A stretch of 64,000 nt of DNA from Chrysopilus asiliformis (lineage: Eukaryota; Arthropoda; Insecta; Diptera; Rhagionidae): the NCBI GenBank assembly GCA_964034945.1, contig OZ035960.1, positions 88,315,848 to 88,379,847 on the forward strand, given 5' to 3'. Under the pieces are notes generated by a model. The model did not search any database and was not told the DNA's origin. It worked only from the letters and a program-made list of their open reading frames with translations. The first letter of the stretch is position 1, and each line of letters starts with the position of its first letter. Shown here one piece after another: positions 1 to 11,500 of this stretch. A program made the translations under genes and the position numbers.

Positions 1-1310
1 ACAGACTGACAGACTGACAGACTGACAGACTGACAGACTGACAGACTGACAGACTGACAGACTGACAGACTGACAGACTGACAGACTGACAGACTGACAG
101 ACTGACAGACTGACAGACTGACAGACTGACAGACTGACAGACTGACAGACAGACTGACAGACTGACAGACAGACTGACAGACAGACTGACAGACAGACTG
201 ACAGACAGACTGACAGACAGACTGACAGACAGACTGACAGACAGACTGACAGACAGACTGACAGACAGACTGACAGACAGACTGACAGACAGACTGACAG
301 ACAGACTGACAGACAGACTGACAGACAGACTGACAGACAGACTGACAGACAGACTGACAGACAGACTGACAGACAGACTGACAGACAGACTGACAGACAG
401 ACTGACAGACAGACTGACAGACAGACTGACAGACAGACTGACAGACAGACTGACAGACAGACTGACAGACAGACTGACAGACAGACTGACAGACAGACTG
501 ACAGACAGACTGACAGACAGACTGACAGACAGACTGGCAGACAGACTGACAGACAGACTGACAGACAGACTGACAGACAGACTGACAGATAGACTGACAG
601 ACAGACTGACAGACAGACTGACAGACAGACTGACAGACAGACTGACAGACAGACTGACAGACAGACTGACAGACAGACTGACAGACAGACTGACAGACAG
701 ACTGACAGACAGACTGACAGACAGACTGACAGACAGACTGACAGACAGACTGACAGACAGACTGACAGACAGACTGACAGACAGACTGACAGACAGACTG
801 ACAGACAGACTGACAGACAGACTGACAGACAGACTGACAGACAGACTGACAGACAGACTGACAGACAGACTGACAGACAGACTGACAGACAGACTGACAG
901 ACACTCTCACAGACAGACTGACAGACAGACTGACAGACAGACTGACAGACAGACTGACAGACAGACTGACAGACAGACTGACAGACTGACAGACTGACAG
1001 ACTGACAGACAGACTGACAGACTGACAGACTGACAGACTGACAGACAGACTGACAGACAGACTGACAGACAGACTGACAGACAGACTGACAGACAGACTG
1101 ACAGACAGACTGACAGACTGACAGACTGACAGACTGACAGACAGACTGACAGACAGACAGACAGACTGACAGACAGACTGACAGACAGACTGACAGACAG
1201 ACTGACAGACAGACTGACAGACAGACTGACAGACAGACTGACAGACAGACTGACAGACTGACAGACAGACTGACAGACAGACTGACAGACAGACTGACAG
1301 ACAGAAAGAC
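1..1310. repeat. GACA/GACT microsatellite array with 8-bp then 12-bp unit
   Basis: The window opens inside a tandem array. Bases 1 to about 150 repeat the 8-mer ACAGACTG. From there to about 960 the unit is the 12-mer ACAGACAGACTG, and the last 350 bases mix the two. Only scattered substitutions are seen (for example near 536, 588 and 903). The array ends in AGACAGAAAGAC at about 1301-1310. It stays open in a reading frame because 12 is a multiple of 3, but the product would be pure repeat and is not a gene. The true left end lies outside the window. Confidence 0.97.
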
Positions 1311-1744
1311 ATTTTTTAAATATGACTCCAATCGACTCAGGAGTGAGCGGGAAATGTTTTTTAGGCAAAATTAAGAGGTCGAAATTTTTCATGAATACAA
1401 TACTTTATTATACTCCGTAGAAGAAAGTAAAAACCGCGCAGCTGCAAAATTTTTACGGCGCAGTTCGAAATTTTTTGTATTAAAAACTTAACCGCACAGT
1501 TGCGAAACCGCGCAGTTAGAAACCGCGCAGTGGGAGGGATCACTGTATACTAAAATAGACTAAATATTAATTTAATTAAGAATATTTCAAAACTGTTTGA
1601 AAAGCAAATGATCGGACATTTGTCCTGTCGGTTTCATGATTTTGAGGGCTGAGAATAATCGCTGTACAGGAACTTGAGTTGGTGGCAATGCCGTGGCGAT
1701 CAAAGCCATATTTCGAACAATTTCAAAGTATTTTAGTAATTTTC
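1311..1744. other. Non-coding spacer with repeated CCGCGCAGT motif
   Basis: No gene is seen. Between about 1433 and 1540 the motif AAACCGCGCAGT and variants (GGCGCAGTTCGAAA, ACCGCACAGTTGCGAAA) recur five or six times at irregular spacing. This looks like the degraded end of a repeat. Confidence 0.4.
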
Positions 1745-2005
1745 TATACTCTATGATATTGAGGGGTTAGAATGAGAGTGAAGTAAGTCAGTTTACGCTT
1801 TTACAACTTCACAGCTATAAAAAAATGGTTTGTTCGCCTGACATAAATTGGTAATAACTACACTATTACTGATAATACTCTTGTAAGCAGTGGGGTTGGG
1901 TAACATTAGGAGTTTTTTACATATATATTCACAAAACCCTTGATTACTCAACACTAGTTCAACTTGACTTACTTCATTGTCATTCTGACCCCCTCATATA
2001 TCATA
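1745..2005. mobile_element. MITE-like element with imperfect ~35-bp inverted ends
   Basis: The left segment near 1755-1798 (GAGGGGTTAGAATGAGAGTG, then AAGTAAGTCAG) reappears in reverse complement near 1960-2000 (CTTACTTCATTGTCATTCTG, then ACCCCCTCATAT). The interior has no reading frame. The right arm abuts the next repeat, so the outer limits are approximate. The family is not recognised. Confidence 0.5.
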
Positions 2006-3012
2006 TAGGAGTATATTAGATTTAGTATACCGTGTGTGACGCATCGAACCAATAAATCGGACACAAAAATGAACTACTCCAGGGTGTTGTTAGGGATGAC
2101 AAAATATTTTGATTTCCGCATGTCCGTCTGTCTGTCCATCTGTCCGTCCGTCTGTCCGTCCGTCTGTCCGTCCGTCTGTCCGTCCGTCTGTCCGTCTGTC
2201 CGTCCGTCTGTCCGTCCGTCTGTCCATCCGTCTGTCCGTCTGTCCATCTGTCCGTCCGTTTGTCCGTCCGTCTGTCCGTCCGTCTGTCTGTCCATCTGTC
2301 CGTCCGTCTGTCCGTCCGTCTGTCCGTCCGTCTGTCCGTCTGTCCGTATGTCTGTCCGTCCGTCCGTCTGTTCGTCCGTCTGTCCGTCCGTCCGTCTGTC
2401 CGTCCGTCTGTCCGTCCGTCTGTCCGTCTGTCCATCTGTCCGTCTGTCTGTCCGCCCGTCTGTCCGTCCGTCTGTTCCTCCGACAGTCCGTCCGTGACCA
2501 CCATAACTTTCGAAGGAATTGAGCTAGAGATTTGAAATTGTGTATAGTTTCGTTTCTCGTAAATGGCTAGACTAAGTTCTTGAACGAGCAAAATTGGACC
2601 ATTCCTTTTCCCCTCCCCCATACAATCAAAACAGTTTTTTTTTTCAATTTTCTCGATAACGGTAATTCATATTGAAAAATTTATAAAGGTAAAATGTGTT
2701 TAAAATAGGATTTTTCATAACTCCAATCGTACCACTGCTTCACCCCTTTCCCATACAAATTGAATACTTTTTTCCTGTTTTCTCGAAAAAACCTGTTTTC
2801 TTCGTTACGAAAAATCTATAAAGATATAATTTGTTTACAATATGATTTTACATAACCGTTCCATACATCAGAATCCCATCGGATCACTCCTTTCCCCCTC
2901 TCAAATACAAATGGATTTTTCTAAAAAAAACATTTTGTCTACCATCATATAGAGTATTTGACGATTGGCCCCTGGCAATTCTAGCTTTTCTTATGTTTGT
3001 AATCTTTTTTAT
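1995..3012. mobile_element. Repeat family 'F', copy 1, with internal CTGTCCGTC tract
   Basis: This is a non-coding interspersed repeat of about 1 kb. It begins with CATATAGGAGTATATTAGAT, carries a long pyrimidine microsatellite, then a body with phrases such as TTTTCTCGATAACGGT and CCCCTCCCCCATACAATC. It ends with GACGATTGGCCCCTGGCAAT and TCTAGCTTTTCTTATG. The same 5' phrase is present inverted near 60200-60230. The body and 3' phrase recur at 55.8-56.5 kb and, inverted, at 59.06-59.45 kb. There is no coding capacity, so it is a non-autonomous element of uncertain class. Microsatellite-bearing Helentron-type elements are one possibility. Confidence 0.55.
2115..2492. repeat. CTGTCCGTCCGT minisatellite inside repeat F
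   Basis: About 380 bases are made of TCCG and TCTG four-base words, mostly ordered as the 12-mer CTGTCCGTCCGT. Several frames are open on both strands for this reason alone, and none is a gene. The composition parallels the array at the window start and the one at 40.3 kb. Confidence 0.95.
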
Positions 3013-3059
3013 AATCAAATTTTTAGACTTTTTTTTTTCAAAAACTAAAGAATTTTACG

Positions 3060-3420
3060 AAAGAACAATGCAGGGTTAAACGTTTTTTAAGCCCCCGGGC
3101 TAACTTTTGAGCCAGTTGGGGTTTCACATTCATTGTACTTGCGTTGGAAAGATAATTTGTACTAGTTTCATGGACACGAGGTTTTTTTTACCTTTCTAAC
3201 GCAAGTATAACGAAAGTGAAACCCGAACTGATTCAAAATTTAGCCTGGAGGCATAAAAAAAGTAAAAAAATGTATGGAAAATCCATTGCGTCTAAAATAG
3301 CAGCTGATCATCCCCCTGCAGCTCCACGTCAAAAATGAGTTCATGTCCATGAAACTAGAGCAAATTTAGCTTTTGAGGATTAAATTTTCAACATAGTTGA
3401 TTTAAAAAGGCACATTTCTA
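3060..3420. other. Degenerate fold-back segment
   Basis: Imperfect inverted copies pair GGGTTTCAC..TGTACTTGCGTTGGAAAG (about 3110-3152) with CTTTCTAACGCAAGTATAAC..GTGAAACCC (about 3191-3228). A second pair relates CTAGTTTCATGGACACGA (about 3164) and TCATGTCCATGAAACTAG (about 3342). It looks like an old MITE-like repeat. No gene is seen. Confidence 0.4.
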
Positions 3421-3571
3421 TACCTCTGAGGTATAGAACAATATGTCCAGTTTTTATACATTCGTATTTAACATTTTTTTGCTTTTCTCGGAGGTATGGA
3501 ACACTAAGTCTTAGACCAATTGTACATGCTTTAAGAATAACATCAAGTCCACTTTTATTTAGAAGAATCTA

Positions 3572-3967
3572 TCTATACTAAAATGGATGTTTGTTTGTTT
3601 GTTTATTGGTCTGTCTGTTTGAGATTAAAAAACTCAAAAACTACTGGACCGATTTTTATGTGGTTTTTTGAAAAATGATCTGCGTTGCCAGGAGTAGGTT
3701 TTTAACTACGTTAGATTTACAAAATTCGAAACAGAAGGTCCTGTAAGGATAACGCAAATGTCCTTTTCCCAGTTTTCCCGGGAAAATCGGCATTATGGGG
3801 TTTCCATAATGCCGATTTTCGGCTCTAGTGTTGGAATTTCAAAATTCGAAACGGAAGGTCCTGTAAGGATAATTTTTTTTTCCCAAAAGTTTTAAAGTTA
3901 TTTATGGTTTTTTGGCATTCTAAAATTTATACAAAAAACTTTAAGCTGGCAACGAAGGGTCTGCTAG
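3572..3967 (+). mobile_element. Helitron-like non-autonomous element, copy A
   Basis: The element starts TCTATACTAAAATGGATG after an A and ends GGGTCTGCTAG before a T, so it sits in an AT dinucleotide with no terminal inverted repeat or target duplication. The TC start, CTAG end and A/T insertion site are the classic Helitron rules. Three other elements in this window follow the same rules with the same terminal phrases. The inside holds GGAAGGTCCTGTAAGGATAA units. No clear 3' hairpin was found, which lowers the confidence. Confidence 0.6.
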
Positions 3968-4574
3968 TATTAAATAAAACTGGACTTGTTCAAACTGCAA
4001 AGTTAGGGAAATGTGACATAATGTTCTATGCTTCCGAGGTACAGATTTAAACCCCAAAGCGTGGAAGATTCATTTTTTAAAACAGGTCGGTTGAAAATGT
4101 TTAAACTAAATAGTTGAGTGAAGTTGAAAAAATCGACCCAAATTTCCCGCCGTGTTTGCTCGAGAAATTTTAAAATTTTTATTGTTTGCATTTTTTTACC
4201 GGAGTCCGAGTTTTAGCTTTTTTTAACGACTCCGATTCCAGGCAAAAACTAATAACTTCGACTGCGCGACACCTGATTTTCATGTATTCTCGCATAGTTT
4301 TGTTTATATTGGCTCAAAATGGGCTGAAAGGACGCAAATTTGACGATTTGCCCTTCTCTGGCCTAGATCGTATTGGATTAAGCTCACTGATTGAATAGTG
4401 TTACAAAAAAAAATCTAGTATATTACGAAAACGGATCGATTGAGAAGCTGGAACATGTAATTTTTGATTTATGCTCAAATTTTGAGATTTAGAATTGATT
4501 TTGTGAATAACTTTAAATCATCGTGACATTCAGATTTAAAAAAAAAAAAACAATAAAGATACCAACAATGATTT

Positions 4575-4580
4575 TTTATT
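4575..4580 (-). terminator. Putative unc79 polyadenylation signal
   Basis: AATAAA on the minus strand lies about 170 bases beyond the unc79 stop codon, in A/T-rich 3' flank. The segment from 3968 to 4574 holds no other gene that I can see. The position suits a short 3' UTR, but transcript data would be needed to fix the end. Confidence 0.45.
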
Positions 4581-4750
4581 TATCTCTTTTAAATATTTTC
4601 CCTATTTTTGTGTAACTTCCAACAAACATTCAATGAATTTCTAAACAATTCTCATAAGTGTAACATTTAACATTTACCTAAATTCTAATTTGTGCAGATT
4701 TTGTAGTCTTATTTCAATTTGGCGACTTGTTTAACTACGACTGTTAGCGT

Positions 4751-5592
4751 TTAGATCGAATAGAACTGCGTTGCAGTCGAAGACTGGAGTTCGATTTGAC
4801 CCATTTTAAACTGCAATCGCTGTAACCACTTTAGGAGCGCCTCTGATATGTGGGCGCGTTGCTCTTCAATGTCCGGAGCGTAGTCCCGACAGCTTTGTAG
4901 GCGAACATGAAGTGTACCAGAGAGCTAAAAATATTTAATTGAGCAAAAAATATTTAATAAATTGTTCTTGAAACCTGTGACTGTGAAGACAAGACGGGAC
5001 TCCATAGCGGTAGTAATTTGGCCAAAATTGTTGAGTGAGTTTCCTTGAGAGCTTCTAGTAGACTCAAAAAGTGTAGATTTACCATTTCTGAAAGCTGCAA
5101 ATGAGAACAATTTCAATTAAAGCGAAAATAATTGAATTTTATTTGAATTTCCTTACAACTTTCGAATGTGAGACGAGCTGTAAAATACATGGCGTCACTT
5201 TTGCCCAAAATTCAAACAGAATCGCCATCGTTATGTTGTACGTGTCGGTTGTTGGTGGTGCTGAGCAGGCGACTTGTTCCAAGTAAACCGTCCACAATTG
5301 GCACAGCGTAAATGCGTGGAAGAGCGATGACATGTGGACCACCGAAGTCTTGGATTGTTCAGCGAATCCAGCGAAAATTACTTGGATGTGATCGGCGATG
5401 TGGCAACTGGCTTCCTGCGGGACTGGCTGTGAGACTGTATGGCTGGGATGCTGCAAGTGATAGTGAACTGCGGCCCCATGTTGTCCGATAACGCCGCCTT
5501 TTCGATGCATTAGCGCACTGTGAGTTAAAGAGCCCATCAAGAGCCAAGAGAGGAGACGCATGTGACCGACGCATTCGGTGAATTCTTTTGGC
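4751..5592 (-). CDS. unc79: unc79 exons 28-30, C terminus
   Basis: Exon 28 (5157-5592) reads PKEFTECVGHMRLLSWLLMG, then a His/Gln loop, HIADHIQVIFAGFAEQSKTS, HMSSLFHAFTLCQLWTVYLE and FEFWAKVTPCILQL. Exon 29 (4975-5094) was started at CTTTCAGAA rather than at the inner AG, because only that choice gives SEMVNLHFLSLLEALKE in frame. Exon 30 (4751-4924) ends KWLQRLQFKMGQIELQSS..TQFYSI with a TAA stop. The end matches the length of the family C terminus. Confidence 0.95.
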
Positions 5593-8500
5593 CTGAAAGT
5601 AGGGAAAATCTCTGGTTTTTAGAAATTCAATTCTGTGTAAGGAGGAGCTCTTCTTGGAATACGTTGCGCTAATTTGAGCTTTTTCGTACCCCCTCTTCAT
5701 GATTTTGCGTAATTTTTAGCATAAAATTTGGTACCGCCTCACAATACTGCGAATCGCGCCTCCCCTTAAATATATGCCGTATTTTATATTTTAAAGAGAT
5801 TCCGTAAATTTTTTTTTTGTTTTTGCTTCAGATTTCTCCTTTTTAAAGTCAAGAGAGGAGACGCATGTGTGTTATCCCCTCTTCTGCTATTTTTTTATCA
5901 TTGAAGTAATTTTGATTTGGTTTTCATCTTTAGGCCTATGTTACACATGGCAACTTTAAGCGGCTACTTTTCTTAAGTATAGGCGAGAGAAGTGAGGGAA
6001 GCGGTGGCCCTCACTTCTCTCGCCTATACTTAAGAAAAGTCGCCGCCTTAAGTTGCCGTGTGTAACATAGGCCTTAGACTACTTGTTTCTTGTGGAAGTT
6101 TTTTTCGTACTAAAATTAATTTCCCCTTTTTCCAGTTTCGTGTGCCCTCGCCTCTATTATTTCATTGAAAAGCGTTTAAACTTTGTTTTCCAATAGAGGG
6201 ATGTTGAAATACTCTCTATTATAATTGCTGTTTCTTAAACAAAAAAATACTTTTTCTACAAAACCCCTTCACTCTCCTGTACTCACCCTTGCTGTAAGGA
6301 TGACGGTGCATTATACAACCACGGCAAATACCTCCCCACGGCTTTATTATCCCTGGAATGTCCCCGTGACATTTCCAATGCTAAATACTGAGCCACAGCT
6401 CCCTTCAAAACTCCACCCAAAGTGTCCTCGCTTAAACCATTCACTGCTTGTCCGTTTTTGAAATTCTGTAAAAAAAATTAAATTTTCGATTGGTTAAATA
6501 ATCCTCCGACTATAAAACATGTAAAAAAGTGACCTTAATTTTACTCAAAGTATGAAAATCTGCCAAAAAGTCCAATACATCGTTCATATATTGCCGCATA
6601 CAGTCGGCTGCGTTTGTCGTATACGACGGTGGGCTGTCGGGAAGTCCTTCGATTACTCTAGGTGGCAGTGCGCCACCAGCATCTTGAAGAGCGAAGCCAA
6701 CAATCAGGAGAAGATTCGAGTCAGGAATGTTGATTTTGAATTTTAACGCCTGCACCAAATCGTAAATCACTTGCCGGCAAAGTTGCATTTTATCGCGATC
6801 CTGGAAAGGACGAAAAATGGACATTAAAATGTGGTTGGTGGTCAATATGAGCTTATGTAGAAATTTTGGTCAATTTTAAAAATCCCTGTGAGAGTAAAAA
6901 TAACTTTTGCCGATTTCTCCTGGCAATTGTAGCCTTTGTAATGTTTTTAATTAAAAGTTTTTATTTAGATTGCTTTTTGCTTTGAATGTCTGTTTTTCAG
7001 ACCCACTTCCACTCATCCGATTGACTTGAAATTTTGTACACACACGTAAATTCGATGACAATGCAATATGTGTGTATTTTTTCGTTTCGTTTGTTCGATT
7101 TGGACCAAATAACATTTATCGACCGCCATTTTGTTTTACGAGAAAAACAAAATGGCGGCCGGCAAATATTATTTTGTCCAAATCGAACAAACGAAATGAA
7201 GAAGCCGCCATGTGGGGTTTTGAAGGAGGTTTGAAGGAAATGGCTTGGAAACATTATCAAAAATCGTTTTCGTTTTTGATACGGTGCTAACACCTGACGC
7301 CTGGAGCCAAACAAAACGGTTCGAGTTTACCACTTTGGCGTCAGCTGACTCTGGCACCGATTGTTCGAGTCAGGGATGTTAACTTTAAAGTTGATTAGTA
7401 AGAAACGTAGGATGTATACATTCTTAGTTAACAATTTCAAGTAATTTAAACTTCATTAATTCATAAAGTTTGTAAATATATCAGTTTTTGTTGGGCCACA
7501 TTCAAACACGTCCTGGGCCACATGCGGTCCGCGGCCCCCCCCCCCCCATACGAACGAAAACGTTTTTTGCGAATATCTCAAAAACGGTGCATCTTATCAA
7601 AAAAGTGCTAGAACAAAAGTTATTTAGGATATGATTCTCCCATACATCAAAATCCGATTGGAATAAATTTAAAAAAATCTAATTGAAAAGTTTGACTTCA
7701 AAGTGGAATTCTGATACAACTGTTAGCCGTTCACTTAAACTTCGAACATTGCCATATCACCATACGGGTTTTCAATAATTTCCAGATTGGCAATTATAGC
7801 TTTTGTTATGTTTTTTCTTAACAACTCCATTAAAAATCGGTTAAAATCTTACCTTAGTAAACGCTCTGATGCTCAACGTGCATAGATCGTACAACACTTT
7901 ATGTTTAATCGTTATATTCTGCACACAAAAACTTAAAACTTTTGAAAAAGGTTCCAACACAGCCTGAAATTAGAAAGAAAGCAAATTTTAATTACGTTTA
8001 GATAAAATTTTTTGATTTAATTAAAGAAAAACTTTGAAAAAAGGCGTAATTCTTTCAAAGTTTTTGTTTGAATTACCGTGGCCCGAATTAACTCGAGTAT
8101 ACCAGTTCAGTTTGCTCGAGTAATTTCGAGCTCGGTTGTTAAAGTTTTTGGGGTGTCCATAAAAACCGTCACATATTTGGGGAAGGGAGAGCTGAGGCAT
8201 TGCGACGACAATATTTAATCCCATAACAAAAACCGAGGAAACATAGCTGGGGAAGGAAGGGAAGGGATTCCAAAGGGTCAATATTAGCGTGACTTATATT
8301 TTATGGACAGCCTCTTAAAAAATGAATTTGTAACATTTTACCTTCGAAACACTCGGCACTTTCAAAATCGCCACCATAATATCCAACAGATTCCCCACAA
8401 ACTCCAAATTTTGCAACACTAAAATCAGTCTCCTGAATAACCCCTCGATTCCCTGAACAGTCGCTGACCACGAAACCGGCCCAATTCCACTATCCATCGG

Positions 8501-11500
8501 TATGCATTGTAAATATTCTCCCATATTCCGTAGAGTTATTGGCAAAGTTTCCAGCGGTAGAGTTTTCTTTGAACTCAGCGACTCGCAGACCATTTGAATG
8601 GGACTCGTCGGATTCAATTCGTTGAAGTCGAGCAGAGCTTGAGCGATACTTTTGAAATACTTTTTGCGTACTTGAGCTTTGGCTTGAGTTTGAAATAATT
8701 GAACGAAGACACCATTCGGTGCCAATTGATGGAGAACGCAGCGAATAAACTGATGTGCTACCGATTGTGAACCACCTGGCAAATGTGTTGTGCTCTCATA
8801 TTGCCAGGGGAATGTGAAATGCATTGCGAATCTACGAAAAATTTACAATTTTGTATAAAAAATTGGAAATTTGAATAAAAGGAGAAAAAATTTTTACTTT
8901 GACACGATGGTCAAAATTTCTGGTAAAAATGGTGCTGCCATGGCTGGTTCTCTGTGAATGAAAGTTCCAAGGATTATAATCAAAATCCCGGTCTCCTCGT
9001 CGCTATACTCCTCCAACATCGATCCGCATTCGGTGCAGCGCGAACAGACACAATCGTCACCAACACGGGAAGCACTCTTGAAAAATTTAAATTTAGAAAA
9101 ATTACGTTTTCAAAATGTGTTATGAATTACCGGTTTATTATCGGACGTGGAATGATTCCCGTTGCCATTCCCATTCCCAAAGTCATCATCAACATCGGAA
9201 TCCTCCCTCTGAGACGCTGGCGGTGGCCAAGCACCAGCAAACCTTGTACGAATATCCGGAGTGGATTGTGAATCCACAGCGAATGGACCGACTTTCCGAA
9301 GACGTGGTCTAGGCTTACTTGCGGACGTTTCATCCTTGGGTGCAGTTCCTGGTTTATCGGTTTTCAAATCCTGGGTAACCGCGCGTAATATTGTAGAGTG
9401 CAGCTCTTCTGCGTGGCCATGATTTGGTGGCGATTCTAGAGCGACTTGCTTGATCAGTCGACGTGGTGAATTTCCGCGGCTACTTGGAGTCGCATCGCCG
9501 CGAGTACTGCCTTCTGATTTGTCCAAACTGTCCTGTTTTAAATGGCTAATATCTGGGATTGTGAGAGCTTCCCTGACTCTATCGACTAGGGCGGAGATTC
9601 CCTCCTTCCCAGGTGGTCCAATTGGAAGAAGTCGTTCTGGTGTCGGGATTTCCAACTGCGCGATATTCTTCGGTGTCGGTAAACCTTCCAGACTTTCATC
9701 TGCTGAGGGTGGGGACATGACACTCATTTTGGAAAGAGGTGACTCCGGGGATCCATAAGCAGTTTTTTCAATACTTTTGATGGCACGCTTCGCCTTTACG
9801 TTGGATTTTGAGTCATCGTTTGACGGCGACGACGAGGTTCCCACAGGGGTGCTTACTGGAGTCGATTTGGACTCAACAATTCGCTTCTGGCGTCCGACGG
9901 TTTGTTTTTGATCTCCCCAACTATTGGAGCCATTCGATTTGCTGCCGTTTGTGCTGGATTTTGTTGACATAGTCGGAAGGACTTCCTGAACTGGCCGACC
10001 TTCTGTGTAGATTCGAGCATCGATGCCTGGCAAGGCGCCCAAAGTTTTCATTTGATTGGAAGCGATGTTGGCGAAAACTTTCGACGTGGACATTTCTGGA
10101 GTCTTTGGTTTTGAGCTGCCGATGGTTTGAGTGACAGTGACTGCTCTTTGGACGTCGACCGGGGGATTCAAAATCGCTTTCTCACGAGCTTCGCCGGTAA
10201 CCAGCATTGAGGGTGTAACCATCATTCGGACGCCTTCCTGAAGACTGCATTTCGTTTGTGTGGTGATAGTCGTTGAGGATTCTGTGGCTTTTGTTGAGGA
10301 TTTGTGGAAGCTGTAGTCGGGACCTTTGGCTGTTACCGTTGTTGTGACCACTGTGTGTTGAGTTTTCTTTGTGACTTCTTTTTTCTAAAATAAAAACCAA
10401 ATTATTTCAAAAATCGCGGGTGAGGATTTTTTCTTTGCTTCTGGAGGTGTTTATAAAATACGTCAAACATTTACGGTGGAGTGGCTTTTTGGTAGTGGGA
10501 GAGAGTTGTTAAAAACTAATATAAAAAATCTCGACAAAGCGTGATAGGAAAGGGGGGTGGTAAGGCAAGGGAGATTCGAAAAGGGAAATTTAGTGTGACG
10601 TATTTTATCGACAACTCCTTGGCAGTCTCTATTTTTTCCGAAATGCTTGCACGCTTGCACATTAATTCGTGAAAACCCAGGCGAATTTGCGTGGTTTAGG
10701 CTTGATGGTCGTAAATGTCGTCATCAGGGAAAGAGTAAGACGACCACTCACCTTTTCCACATCAGAATTTTAGATTCATATGTGAAAGTTCAAAAAATTA
10801 TATGCCGCTAAGGTGAAAAACATATCCAAGTAACATAAGAGGTCGTAAAGTGGTCACCATGCCTTAAATTCGACAATTTGACGACCTCTGGTGTTACTTC
10901 TCAAGCAACCTTCGGTCAAAACAGTTAAAATCTTCAGAACTCTCACCTCTTCGTGATGCTCAGCGGCTTTTAGTGTGGAAATCGCGACATGAGCAGTTGC
11001 TAAATTCGCAGTGGTGACGTGAGCTTTGTTTTTAAGTATCTCTGGCTTCAATGGCGACACAATATCCTCGAAATGAAGCGGATCATCAAAAGATCCTGGA
11101 GCACTGCTACCATGCAGTGTGCTGTCAGAGAAATCACTCTCCGGAATGGCAACCAACTCGGATTCTGTATCGTCTGCCTCAAGGCTGGAGTCCTGGTATT
11201 TTCGGAAAAGCGGTTGCGAGGATTTCTGTTGGAAACTCCCACTACCCGGCTTCGCTTTCGACGTACCACTGGTTCCATGGCTGGTGCCCTCTGACGGAAA
11301 CATGGGGCTCGGCGGAGGGCTTTCCTGTCGATCGTCGGGATCGGTGCCAAGCGATGGTTGACTAACGTCACGGGATCGTGAACTCGGCTGGATATCCATA
11401 ATTGTTGTTGTTGGGATTCGTTTGCATTGGTGGAATTGTGCTCGCAGGCAGTTCAGAACAAGTCGAATCACATTGTTTACATAGTTGTTGTAGGGCGGCT

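Noticed and set aside
907..1392. Long open frames of (CLSV)n or (DRQK)n type peptides at 0.9-1.4, 2.0-2.6 and 40.2-41.3 kb
   Set aside because: They are translations of 12-bp microsatellite units. Several frames on both strands are open at once, and there is no unique coding sequence.
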